DNA of 64,000 nt, from the NCBI GenBank assembly GCA_019916065.1, contig CM034238.1, forward strand, positions 29,995,246 through 30,059,245, written 5' to 3'. Numbering within the stretch: the first letter of the stretch is position 1; every line of letters starts with the position of its first letter. Of the stretch, positions 10,808-22,677 are shown piece after piece. The notes beneath the pieces were generated by a model that worked only from the letters and a program-made list of their open reading frames with translations, was not told where the DNA came from and did no database searches. This stretch comes from Vitellaria paradoxa. Its lineage: Eukaryota > Streptophyta > Magnoliopsida > Ericales > Sapotaceae. Position numbers and translations under genes: made by a program.

Positions 10808-11369
10808 ATCTGCAAATACAGTGAACAGTTCTCCTTTGACAGCTTTCTGTCCCTGACTTCCGATGCGATTTTGACATTTAAGATGACAGATTCAGGCTTC
10901 GGCTAAACCAGAAAAGTTGTAGGGCTTCGCGTCTTCTTTCCAACGCAAAAAGAATGGAACCATTTCGAGTTGTGACGAAAAAGTTATGGCTGGAAGACTG
11001 AGAGGGTGTTGAGCTGGAGCTTCAACCACACACCACTTCAACTAGTTTGAACTTCAAACCACTTCCTTCTCCTTGGCACCCATGGTAGTCGATCTTATGC
11101 CTTGGGATGGCTCTTGGGAAGTTGAAGAAGTCTTGGGAGTCTTTGGACTCTTCTTGCACTTTCTTTATTTTGGCTTACATTGGCTCCTCCTCACATGCAA
11201 CCTTGGTGTTGTTTGGGCCAAAAACACCATATTATATCACCTGAAATATACACACACCAAGAATGCATGGAAATGAGATAATCACGCTAACACATCGCCA
11301 ATAATAACTATAAATTCATAATTAGCATGCTCAATATATATATAATTGTACAATAATGCATGCTAATCA

Positions 11370-11374
11370 TTTTG
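11370..11374. repeat. Target-site duplication TTTTG, right
   Basis: Exact copy of 3284-3288, directly after the LTR terminus. Confidence 0.9.
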
Positions 11375-11449
11375 CATCAAAGTCTACAAAGCAATCTCAA
11401 AAATTATATTAGTAAATGATTATAAACTTTGTATTTGGTCTTGAAGAAA

Positions 11450-13330
11450 TGAGCCTCGATCATGGTTTCATACTTTCAAGTAGGTGGTTGATCTTATGCC
11501 TCACATTATATCTGAGCCTCGCTCTATCTAGTTTAGTAAGATGAGGAGCCTAGCTACAAGCCTCACTTTGTCTAGCGTAGTAAGGTAAGGAGCTTTGTCC
11601 TGAACTTTGGTCTATCGAGTTTGGTTAGACGAGGAGCCTCGCTCCATTTGGTTTGCTAAGGTGAGGAGCTTCACTCCTAAATTACTATCTAATCCTATAC
11701 TTTAAAAGGGAGCCTAACTCCTAATTAATGTCTAATCTTATGCTTCACACTGGATTACGATAAGGAAGCCTAGCTCCTAGGTTAACAATTAATCCTATAC
11801 TTTACACTATATTTTGAGAAGAGAGCCTTGCTCTTGATAAGATTTTGGAAAGGGAGTACAAACTCCTAGGCTAACTCTAAGTCTCATGATGAACACAAAA
11901 GTTTAGAAATGCAGTACTAACTCTAAGGTTAGCTCTAAATCTTATGGTAGACACAAGACTTTAGAAGGGGAGTACTAACTCCAGGGTTAGTTCTAAATCC
12001 TATAATAGACACATGGCTTCAAAATGGAGTATAAAACTCTGAGGTTAATTCTAAATCCTATGGTAAACACAAGACTTCAAAAGGGGAGTACTAACTCCGA
12101 GATTGACTCTGAATCCTATGGTAGACATAAGACTTCAGAAGAGGAGTACTAACTCTGAGGTTGACAATGAATCCTATGATGGACACAAGACTTCAAAAGG
12201 GAAGTATAAAATACAAGACTTAAAAAGGGGAGTATAAACTCTGAGGTTCATATAGTAAGGAGCTTTGCTCTATGGTCTAGAAAGGTAAGGAGCTTCGCTC
12301 TCGAGCTTCGTTCTGTGGTTTAGAATGGTAAGAAGCTTCGTTCTGTAGTCTAGAATGGTAAAGAGTTTCACTCTTGAGCTTTACTTTAAAGCTAAATCAA
12401 TGCTTTGTACATGATCTCAAGGGAAGAGTTTTCCCCAGTCAAGGATTCTTACTCTTACGATGCACTCTCTTACAAGAGAGGATTCAATGCCTTGCACTTA
12501 GTCCTAAGACGAGCCTCACTCTAATTTGATGTGGTAAAAAGCATTGCTCCTGAGCTTCGCTCTATCTGATTTAGTCTAGTAAGGAGCCCCGCTCAAGAGG
12601 TTAAATTAGTGCCTCGCACATGATTTCAAAAGAAGAGTTTTACTCTAATAAGGAATCTAATTCTTAGGATGCACTTTCATGTGAATGAGGATTTAGTGCC
12701 TCGCACTTTATCCTGGGATGAGCCTCACTCTAACTGGTCTAGTAAGGAGCTTTGCTCTCGATTTTCGCTCTATCTAGCCTAGCATAGTAAGGAGCTTCAC
12801 TCCCAAGCTTCACTCTATAGTCTGATTTGGTATAGAGCTTCGCTCTGTGGTCTGGTCTGGTTAAAAGCTTTACCCCTGAGTTGGCAGATATAGTGCTTGG
12901 CACTTTAATCATGAAATGAGTTTCGCTAATTCTAGTTTCTCCTGATAAGGAGCCTCGCTCCTAAGCCTAGCTATATTAGGTTTGGTTTGACGAGGAGCCT
13001 CGTTCCCAAGCTTCACTGTATCTAGTTTGATTAAGAGCCTAGCTCCTAAGGGTGAGTCAGTGCTTAGCACATGGACTCAAAGGAAAGAGTTTTGCCCCAA
13101 TTAAAGAGTCTCACTCTTAAGGTGCACTTTCGTGCGAAGGAGGATTTAGTGCCTCACACTTTATCCTAGTGTGACCCTCGCTCTAACTAGTTTGGGAAGG
13201 AGCTTCGCTCCTAAGCCTAGCTCTATGTTACAATTTTTAAGAAGGATTATGTGCCTTGCACCTAATCTAGGGATGAGCCTTGCTTTAACTAGTCTAGTTT
13301 GGTAAGGAGTCTCACTCCTAAGCCTAGCTT
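11450..13330 (+). repeat. Array of short GAGC-NNN-GCTC hairpins
   Basis: About 25 imperfect units, commonly 45-75 bp apart, each centred on an inverted repeat such as AGGAGC-CTC-GCTCCT or AGGAGC-TTC-GCTCCT. Clear cases lie near 11630, 11665, 12257, 12288, 12745, 12789, 12946, 13196 and 13305. Linking sequence (TCTAGTTTGGTAAG, AGTGCCTCGCACTT) also recurs. No ORF persists. It is related to the arrays at 1-905 and 19138-20270. Confidence 0.7.
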
Positions 13331-14777
13331 TATTTATAATTCTAAATTTACCTTTTGAATGGGACTTCATTCTTAATATGTTGTGTGATCTTTATTCCTT
13401 GGCTGATGTTTGATTTTATGCTTCGCAGTTGACTTTGTGAAGGAAGACTTGCTCCTTGGTTGTCGGTGGTCCTGGGCCTTACATCGAACATTTGATAAGG
13501 GTACAGTTTCAGTTGGTGTGCTTTGTGGTTTGTTTTGTGCATTTTTATTGTGATAATGTCAAAATCATTATTGGGTGCCTATGAAAGATGCATTATCATA
13601 TGCATAATCCTAAGGTGTTTGATTTTTAAAATGTTTGAGTCATGAAAATTTGTTTGGGAGTTTGAAAAAAGGAATGTGACTATGTGCAATCTTGTTTTGT
13701 GACAAAGTCACATGCAATTATTGAATACAATTGAGATAATTTACATTGCTTCAAAAATTGGTTTATGCAAAATGAATGAATGTGAATAAATGAATCTAGT
13801 ATGCACTGATAAGAATGTGCTCTTGCATATTTGTTATGAAAAATGAATGATTGGGTCTTTACAAGGTGTGTAACTCACTTAGTATGGTAGAGTGACTACT
13901 TAGACAATTTTTTGTAAAATGTTCTTTTTGTGAATGACCTTACTTTTGAAGTGTTCAATAAGGCATTAACTATGTTTACAGTTTTATCAAGAGACCTAGT
14001 CACTGGGTGTGTCTATTCCCTTAAGGGTTTCTTTACTTCAGGAGCTTTTGGATTAATATACCATTATCTATTGATAGGGTTTTATGGGTTTGAAGAAAAT
14101 AGTTGCCCCTAGCTTATGAGAGCTCTTCAACTGAATGACCATTGTCAATCGAAGAGGACTTTAATCTAGGTTATAAGCAGGCCTGGTTTCAGGGTTTGAA
14201 TAAAAGGAGGAATGTTGTGGCTCAATTTTCTATTTATAGTCAAGTAAAATTTATAGAGGATCATCTGCAAGGTCTTCTACTTGAGCGTGTATAGTTTGTC
14301 TTAAGAAGTTCTCCGAGTGCCTTCGATGGATGTATCTGATCAAAGTTATCAGCTTCAATCCGAGAGGACTTCATTTGGATCTTAATGTAGGCTATAGGTT
14401 AGGGGTGTAGAAATGAAGGATATTCAAGCTCAAATTACGCTTTGGGGTTGTAACAATCCTATGGTCATCTGATTCTTCATTTAATAAGCTAGAGTTCTTC
14501 ATTATTCTTGACGCTTGAGAGCTAGAGCTTAGTCATCGCTTACTTTCCTCCTTTTGAGGTTCTTAAGTCTTTGATGATGTTTGTACTTCTATTTTGCTTT
14601 GTTTTGACTCTAATTTCTACTTGATTCCCTCCTTTGGACTCCAAGATTTTTTTTCCTTTGAATTTGACTCTAGCTCTTTACTCGAATCCTTTGGACTTTA
14701 GGCTTCTTTCTTCTTTTGTATGGATCCTAGCTCATCTCTTATATCTAGTTCTAGTTTGTTCTTTTCCATTACCCTAG
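13331..14777. other. Non-coding interspersed sequence
   Basis: AT-rich sequence with no gene model. The longest open frames (13161-13542 minus, 13930-14112 plus) show no domain and cross repeat sequence. It may be internal or leader sequence of the long LTR element of region 1-3057. Confidence 0.4.
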
Positions 14778-16330
14778 TGACTGATCCTAAAATTTGTTCG
14801 AGTTCTATGTCTTAAGTGTAAGAGGGTGGTTGTAGTTTTACTCGATGAGAACTAAGGTCATCTCCACAGGGATGGCTTTGTTAAAAGCTCTAAACTTGTT
14901 CTCTTAGTTAGTAAGTGAACCTAATTTAATCTAAACTATATTTGGATTTAGGGAATTCTTTGAATGTGGTTTAGGTTTTTGGGATGATTGGAAGTGATGT
15001 TTTGCAGTTAAAATTTAACAAAACTTGAGAACACAACTTTGAAAGGATGAAAATTGATTTAACGAAATTAACTTTTAATTTAAAGACTTGGTCTCAATCT
15101 AGTCCTCTAGAGGTTTCAAAGTTATTGGCTTTAATATTTTGATAACTCAATCTAATAGCACATATAGTGTTAGATCGGAAAACATACTTTAAAAATTTTT
15201 TTGTAGAGAATATATAGCATTAGGATTTTGAAATTCTTTTCAAACTCACCAGGACATTAAACCGAACCTTTGGTGTGTACGAGTTTCAACTCAAAACCAA
15301 GATTCGATTTTAACATGGGTGATTCGAATCCTAAGATTAAACCTAATGTTTATGTAATCTACAATCTATTAGAAAGGTGTTTATTCATTGAAAATCATGA
15401 TATTCAAGCCAAACAAAGTTTTTCACCTCTATGTTCCTAGATCAAAACCAAGTAGAAACCCTAGCCTAACATACTTAAGCTTTGAAGAAGAAAATATACA
15501 TTCAAACAATCCATGAATAAAAAGTAGAGATTCAAAACTAAAGAAATGAAAAGAAATATGAAATAAATCTGAAACTTAAAACTTGGAATTAAAATAATTA
15601 AATGCAAAGTCACTTACATGTGTAAATCCTAAGAGCGAAGACTCATTCAAAACCTAATGATTGCTTAAGGTATCTCCCCTTTGTAATTTCAGTAATCATG
15701 CCTATTTATAGGTTTACAACAATTAAGGGTAAAAAGGTAAATTTACAATTCAAAAATATCAAAAATTTGTTGGAGGGAGGTCAGGGTGCCCAACACAAAG
15801 TTGGTGTGCGCCCATGGCTATTGCACATCCAAGTGCCTGACAAAAGTTCTGAGAGAAAAGTAAAGAAATGGCTCTCAATGAGCACATGGCTAAGACACAC
15901 GAAGGGCGCACACGGAGAGATGCACACCCCTAACACAGGGGATGCACATAAATAGGGGCGCACCACCCCAAACATAGGGAGGCGCACATGAAAAAGGGCG
16001 CACCACCCCAAACACAGTGGGTGCACTCCCATGGCTATCTTTGGCCACTTCAGTTACATCTTTGTTTCTTCATCCTCCTTCAAGCCATCAACATGTTTCT
16101 TTCTTTAATTCCATTCATTCCCAACCCAGTATTCATCAAAGTAGATTCTTCTTTCAACTTATATTGTTCTCCAAAGCCACTTTATTCTTATCAAATTCCT
16201 CCATTACTGACAAAACAAGTACCAAAGATAAAAATATCACAAAATACCAATAAAATCATTGAAATAAGTTGATAACATGCTCAAATAGGTGATGGAATGA
16301 TGCACAAATATATCAATGATTGTGTGTAAT
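14778..16330 (-). repeat. 3' LTR of the truncated relative
   Basis: Starts TGACTGATCC and ends GTGTAATCA on the plus strand (minus: TGATTACAC...GGATCAGTCA). Blocks shared with the LTR at 3289 include the termini and the segment at 14840-15350. About 0.5 kb shorter than that LTR. The region at 15786-16030 holds diverged GGGCGCAC boxes about 20 bp apart, in place of GCGCCC. Confidence 0.8.
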
Positions 16331-16342
16331 CACACCCCCCAA

Positions 16343-18295
16343 CCTAGACATTGCTAGTCCTTAGGAATGGAAATGATTATGAATAAATAATAGTGCACAT
16401 AGAAATTCCACTTTATTCAATTGAAAAGAAAGATCTCATATTCTAATTAGAAGGGAGGTCCGTTTTCGTAGGAGTGACATAGCCACACTTAGCGTGTGAG
16501 ATAAGCCCTTTAAACCCTTAGGTTCCCTCTAGTGAACGAGTACGGTCTCATGAGTGTTTGTAGTGATGCTACCCACAAACATCTATATTATGGTCTCAAG
16601 ATGTCAAAAAATGATTAAGATTAAAAATGAATCAAGCTCAAGCCCAACAAGTCACAAAACCTAAATATCATTTGTAATTCCCAAATGTTAAGCATAAATG
16701 CATGGACTATCAAAGTAGGAAGAGCATGTGTACAAAATTATTGCATTCATTCAACAAGGTCGCCAGAGCATAAACGGAACTAGGTTTTGACTTCAAATAC
16801 TCACAAGGTACCACTCATAGAAAAAAATTCATCAAGAGTCCACACATACCTATTAGCATATGATGCTATCTTAGTTGGACACAACCCCACAAATAAGTAA
16901 ATGAACTAAATTGAAGTTCAAGTGGACAGCTTATAACAATGTTCCAATGCATGTGCAAGAGATCACACTACAAAACCTACACAACTTCACTACATGCACA
17001 ATATAAGAGTTGCTTGCTTAGAATCCGCTAAGTCTTTGTTTCGGTTGTAACTTGGCCATGGGTAATGATTAAACAATGAAAGTTATGGAAACCAAAGCAC
17101 ATGCCTTGGGATAAAGATGCTCAAGTGTGCACAAGACTAGTCTTTCCAATTCCTTCCTAAACCCCAACAAGAATCCCAACAAGAAGCTTATTTACAACTT
17201 ACAAACTACTCATGAGACATTCTCAATGATTACAATACAATGCACAAGTCCCACAATTCCATAAACAAAAGAAATATGGATTTTTTTTTTAAATCTTGAA
17301 ATATACATTAGCTAAATTCTCCATCTAACATTTCCTCTCAATATGCTCTCAAAAGTTTTCATTCCTAGCCCAAGTCCACATCATTGACATTAAGGCACCC
17401 CAAATATGTGAGGGTGAGGCTTAAAGTATGTGAATGGGTGTAAGGGATAATATAAGGTGAGAATCAAGAAAAAAAATAAAAATCAAAAACTTAATAAAAA
17501 GGCTTCAAGTTGATTCCTAGGGAAATTTCTAATTAAGAAAGGACAAGAAAGCCCAAAATAGGAAAGAGTGCCTAGCATCATATTCAAAGCTTGTAACAAG
17601 TTATAATGTGCCAAGTGAAGCTCATGCTAGTGTGTTATGCAATAGGTGCATTGAAAACTAAAGTGATGAACAAAAGAGCTGCAATTATGTGCAACCCCTT
17701 GAGAAAAGAATAATAGGCTCTGAAGCTCACCACTAAAGGAGCATAAGTCTCCACCTAGTCCAAGAATGCTTAATTGACCAATGTAAACAAAATCTACTCC
17801 TAACACATAAGCTCTTCTCCATGATAGTCAAAAATGCACAAAGTCATGACACACTCACTCATCACTTTCTCACTCAATTCCACAATCAACCAAACCAAAA
17901 AAAGCTAACATGCAAGAACAAAAATTTTTAATTCATGCGTTCTAGCCCAACAAAAATGATTATATATATGAAGTACCAAACTTGGAAGTGCAAGAGTAAA
18001 TAAAAGGGATGATCATTAGGTCTTGGGACTAAATCCCAAACTTGATTTCTTTCAAATTGGTTAAGCTCTTCTTACATAGCTAAAATCCAACTTTCATCAT
18101 TTTTGGCTTCTTCAAAACATTTAGGCCCAATTTGAGAAAGAATAGCTAGATTAAGACAAGAGAAAAGTTAGTACAAAAGAAGAAATAAAAATAAAAGGAA
18201 ATAAAATAAGAGAATAAAATCAAACTAAAAATAAATAAGAAAATAAGAAAAAGAAAAATCTAATCTACTATGTACAAATGAAATGAAGAAGAAGG
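16343..18295 (-). other. Shared 3' non-coding module, second copy
   Basis: Aligns with 5342-7618 over most of its length, preceded on the plus strand by CACCCCCCAAC (polypurine tract 16331-16341). No coding potential. Confidence 0.65.
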
Positions 18296-19128
18296 TTATC
18301 CAACACCCTCTCTGTCCCATGCATCCATAAATGGTTTAAGAAATAAAATGTTCGCTTCAGCCCTATGAAATACCAAAGGTGGACACTTCTCGAGTATAAA
18401 ACATGCCTCAGGAAAGAAGGCCTTGTGAGGTTCATAAAATCTTAAATATGGCCATGATGCATGCATGGATATAGACATGGCGGGTTCAATTAATCTCTCA
18501 ATACCTAAGAATTATACGGATGCAGAAATGGTAGGCTCTAATGATATCTCGACCCCAAAAAGTCTATGCAAGCTTACCTCGTGTCTACTACCTCCCCGCA
18601 ATAATGGTCAATCGCATGGTAGTCACTCACAATCCCCATACTAAGAGTCTTAGGTGGGGCTAAGTCAAGAGGTGAGAGGTGTGCATCACTCTCAACCTCG
18701 GGTGTATAGTGAAGTGAACTAAGGTCAATCAACTCAACGATGTGCTCCTCGAGCCATGTGACATTCAAATGCCCAATTGGAATCAAAAGACTCCCAATGG
18801 GGTCTAAGGTAGTTAGGGTAGGTTGAGCATCAGGCTCAATAGTAAAAAAGGACTATAAGTCTCCTGGACTCTCTATAGATGATACAAAAGTCTCTTAAAC
18901 AGGAAGGTCAACAAAGAAATGACAAAGAGGCTCATTCCAAACATCATCCCCAACATGATTGGGTTGATGATCCCACTCAATGCCTCTAGGCTCAAATACA
19001 AATGTGGTTCAATAGGACAAAAATCCTGAGGCTCCTAAGGTTGGCCGTCAGTAAGTGGAACAATGTAGGAACAATAAGGTTAGTGTTGTGTGTGACGAAA
19101 CCATGCTCCAGACATGGGATGAGGGAAA
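18296..19128 (-). pseudogene. gag: Decayed gag C-terminal region
   Basis: Two open pieces remain. 18574-18786 matches the acidic gag tail of the intact element (shared EEHI-E, EVES-AHL-PLD-APP). 18296-18510 carries the conserved 60-residue end DAWDREGVG in frame with GIERL-EPA. Between and above them are stops and indels, including an insertion near 18490-18580. The capsid-like domain is absent. It preserves the older form of the gag C-terminus. Confidence 0.7.
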
Positions 19129-19137
19129 GAAAGTGCT

Positions 19138-20270
19138 TAACTCTAGATATAGATTAGGAGTAATCATTTTTATACTATTAGAGACTAACTTTAAAAACTA
19201 AAATAAAAGTTAGCGCCTCCTGCATAACTTAAGAAGAGAGTTTCGCTTCAGTTGATAAAAGACAATTAGCACCTTATGCTTAATTGGAAGAAGAACCCAA
19301 ATTCAAAGAGTAAGAGACAATTACCACTTAACGCATAACTGGAGAATGAAGCCTTGCTCTATTTGATAAAGAACAGTTGGCGCCTAGCATATAATTGGTG
19401 GAAAGGAACGTTGCTCTAGGGGAAAGTATAGTTAGCGCTTAGCACATAACTAGGAAATGGTTGACTAGAGAAAGGAGCCTTACGCCAAATAAGAAGGATA
19501 GTTAGCACCTTACACGTAATTAGAAAATGGAACCTTGCTCCAAATAAGAGATGGTTAATGCCTTGTGTTTAACTAAGAAAAGGTTTTCTAGTTCTAAGGT
19601 AGCACCTCACGTTATGGTGACCGGACTCAAGCCTTTTACCTAGCTACATATGTATCCTGTTAAGGAATTAGGTCTACGTAGTCTAAGACTAAAATGAAAG
19701 TTAGCACCTCATGCATAACTTAGGAAGAGAGCTTCGCTTTGGATGAAAAGACAGTTAGCACTTTGTGCTAAACTGGGAAATGGAGCCCAGCCCCAGATGA
19801 GAGAGAATAGTTAATGCCTAGTGCAAAACCAGAGGAAAAGAGACTTGCTCCACTGGGAAAGGATAGATAGCACTTAGCACATAACTAGGAAACAGTTAAC
19901 TAAAGGAAGAAGCCTCACTCCAAACAAGAACGAATGTTAGCATGTAGCGTATAACTAGAAAAGAGAGCCTTACTTTAGAGAAGAGAGCATTAATGCCTTA
20001 CATTTAACCAGGGAAAGGATCCTAGTTTTAAGGTAGCACCTCATACTATAATGACTAGACTCAAGCCTTCTGCTTAAGCTGCCTCTGTACGCTGTGAAGG
20101 GATCAGGTCTATGTAGCTCTATTTAGAAAAATAGTTAATGCCTAGCACATAACTTTGGAAAGGAGCTTCGCTCCAGACTAAAGAGAAATAGTTAGCGCTT
20201 AGCTCATAACTGGAGGAGGGAGCCTCACTCCAATGAGGAGCTCAAAGTCCCAGGGTGTGCCTTACTCATG
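19138..20270 (-). repeat. Degenerate array, inverted copy of the 1-905 family
   Basis: Units of about 60-70 bp such as GTTAGCGCCTAGCACATAAC followed by GAGCCTTGCTCC. They are the reverse complement of the units at 1-905. Many contain the same GAGC-NNN-GCTC hairpin. No ORFs of note. Confidence 0.7.
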
Positions 20271-21120
20271 TAAATGAGTATTATCATTTAGGAAACAAAC
20301 TCAACATAAATCAAGAGCTCAGTTCCTAATGATAATGATCAAGTCTATGTGAAAAGCCTAGGATCCTAATATTACGTGAGTGGTGCAGTTTCTATGTTCT
20401 AGTATGTAATGGACATATTAAATGTAATGACAACTTATATTCTAACATGGATGACAGTTCAAGGATGCATGTCAGATATGTCTAAAGGAATCATGACTTA
20501 GAAATCATCAGCTTAGCCAATCCTAATTCATTCTCAATCTATAAAGCCTTGCTCACTCAAGTGAATGCTCTGGATTGATAAGTATTTGATTTCCAAATTT
20601 GTGTTAGCCCTACTAGGTATATGTTCGTATGTTTGAATGTGTTCTAGCATGTCAAGGCATGTGTCGATGTGTCAAAACATGGCGTATGGCATGTCAAAGC
20701 ATGTGCTAACATGGTAAATGATGTCCTAGTATGTTATATCATGATGTGGGATGGTGATTGAGCATGGTAGCATGGAATAACATGATAATATAACATGCTG
20801 GCATGGTCAAGGCATGATATAGCATCGCATAGCATGGCAATATGGTATGTTAGCATGATATATGATGACAATGACATGGTACAGAATGGTAGAGATGACA
20901 TAGCATGGTGGGAATGATGTTTAGTATGACTTAGTATGGTAATTTGATGTTATGACCTGGCATGAAATGGTGAACATGGTATTATAAATAGTATAGTATA
21001 ACAGAATGATGTTATGGCATGGTATGACATGTTAGTATGAAGTGGGCATGTCATATGCATAATGTTTGAAATTTTGTAAAATTTGTCTCAAGTAAATTCA
21101 GTCAATATGATGTTTTAGGT
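20271..21120. repeat. CATG-rich low-complexity tract
   Basis: Irregular short repeats around GGCATG, ATGGTA and TAGCATG fill 20400-21060. The second copy is at 24190-24990. No protein-coding or RNA-gene signal was seen. Confidence 0.6.
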
Positions 21121-22589
21121 CCAGTCCAAACTTGAGTTATCTTAATCATACAAATAAATTGAATTGAACAATCAAAAAAAAATTTTCTAGAGAGAGAAAA
21201 TTTTACCGATGAAAGCTTTTTCTAGAGAGAGAAACTTTGGACTTGAGAGCTCTAACCGCCAAGTGTGGGATGAATGAAATGAGGAAGGGAAGGCTTCCTT
21301 ATACAGGCCTTTTGGCCAAACAAAACTTTTGCCCAATCAAAAAAATTGACAAACATTGCCCATTTTGTTGGGCGAGCAAGTTTGCTCGATGAAATGGGCG
21401 AACAAGCTTGCTTGATAAAATAGGCGACAATCTTTACCAATGCCTTCTAGCAACCCTTTCTACTTAAGAGGATAGGAGAACATGCCTGCACAGCACCACG
21501 AATGGCTATAATTGCATAACAAGCTGGGTGAAGCTTCTTGCAAGTCAAAATAGGAAAAAAAAAAGCTTTCCAAATGGCTATTTGGCAAAGTGTTTCTTGG
21601 CCAGGCCAAAATAGGACAAGTTTGAGCCATTCTAAGACCTTTAGCCCGGTTTTCAAGAGCTTTCAGAACCTTCCAGGCACTTTTTGGAGAGAATTAAACC
21701 AATTAGGCCAAAATTTGATTCAATTTGGATTCTCTAGGACTAAGTTATATCTATTTGAAAATTGTTACTCCGAAATGGGTAGAAACGGAGAAGGGATCAG
21801 CCAAATCTTTTGCCAAACCCCTAGAGGCACCACCAGGATGACTACCCTACCTGTTTGGGTATGAGGAGTCCAAAAATGCCATCCGAAAGACTTTGGGGCA
21901 CCTTTATGAATTTATAAAAATTTGACAAATTTTGTAAAGAAAGCTATAGAGGGACCTTTTAAGGTTTGACTTAACTTGACTTAGCTATGCCATTAACTTA
22001 ACGAATGATCCTTCAACATTTTTGTGCAATTTGAGGATAATTCTAACTTTGACCGGAAGCTTAAATTGTGTCTAGAGTGCCATTAGTTTTTTTCTCGTCA
22101 GTAGGAGCTATTCTGAGTTGGCAAAGCTCGGATAACCTCTGGAACGACACTTTGGCTATTCTGATCTATGTTCTATGTTTTTTGGAATGTCTTAGGATAT
22201 TGCGTATCTTATTGCCTATTTTTGGCTTGATCTGGGTATTCTGGTTGATACTGGCCTTTAGGTGCGTCGGTTGAGGTCGTTCTTGATTTCTAGACTAAAT
22301 TGACCCTTGATTCTGGATTTTGCTTCTTCTATTAATGTTGGGATCTTCAGTTTGGTGTCTTGGACATACCTGTGCAGTCTGGTGACCTTCTACCTTGATC
22401 GAGGTCATTAGCTTGGTTTCTCCCTATCTCTAGGGGTATAACCAGTATTTTGCTAATTGTTTGCTTTTGTTGAATTCTGGCACTTGACATGTCCTATAAT
22501 TAAGGAAAGTTAATTGGTAGAGCACCATTCAATTAAAAGTATTAAATATCGTAATTATTAAATGAGGGGGAAAAATTGGAATGTCAACA
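21121..22589 (+). mobile_element. LTR 3' part ending TGTCAACA (copy in tandem duplication 1)
   Basis: Similar to 2050-3057, ending in ATGTCAACA at 22589, after which exon-like host sequence begins. The open frame at 21538-21864 and its counterparts at 25435 and 2074 are conserved only because the DNA is repeated; no domain is recognisable. Confidence 0.6.
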
Positions 22590-22677
22590 AAATGCTTGTG
22601 CAATGTTGGACTTGACAGCAGTTCGTGATATCTTCCTCAGAACAGGTTATAAAAATGAAGAGGGTGCAGAAAATGAG
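22590..22677 (+). pseudogene. Exon-like fragment of an unrecognised gene, copy 1
   Basis: An open frame of about 25 codons contains LTAVRDIFLRTGYKNEEG and ends at a consensus donor (GAG|GTAAGC). It directly follows the LTR terminus, so upstream coding sequence is missing. I do not recognise the family. The frame and donor together suggest a real exon of a host gene that was cut by the LTR insertion and then duplicated. Confidence 0.4.

Larger units (their letters stand above)
3289..11369 (-). mobile_element. Complete gag-only LTR retrotransposon (TR-GAG type)
   Basis: An 8.08-kb minus-strand element bounded by TTTTG duplications. Both LTRs read TGATTAGCAT...GGTCGGTCA on the minus strand. Between them, in element order, are a tRNA-Asp-type primer site, one 456-codon gag ORF, about 2.3 kb of non-coding 3' sequence and a polypurine tract. 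No protease, reverse transcriptase, RNase H or integrase motif is present in any frame. A gag-only element with complete cis signals fits the terminal-repeat retrotransposons with GAG (TR-GAG) described in plants. By hand count the LTRs differ by about 35 substitutions plus small indels (near 98% identity), so insertion is fairly recent. Its partner is presumably an Athila/Tat-type gypsy element (inference). Confidence 0.9.
9351..11369 (-). repeat. 5' LTR of the gag-only element
   Basis: 2019 bp, near-identical to 3289-5330. Several GCGCCC boxes have become GCACCC (near 10619, 10717 and 10740), consistent with CpG decay. Confidence 0.93.
14778..19128 (-). mobile_element. 5'-truncated relative of the gag-only element
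   Basis: Minus-strand remnant comprising, from right to left, a decayed gag C-terminal part, the shared 3' module, the polypurine tract and a 3' LTR of 1553 bp. The 5' LTR, primer site and gag N-terminus are missing. Similarity to the intact copy fades near 19128, where the degenerate array begins. Frequent stops and small indels make it much older than 3289-11369. Confidence 0.8.

Noticed and set aside
21538..21864. ORF of 108 codons with similar ORFs at 25435-25785 and 2074-2295
   Set aside because: The three frames lie in the same repeated LTR DNA. Conservation is explained by the DNA repeat, frames differ at both ends, and no domain is recognisable.
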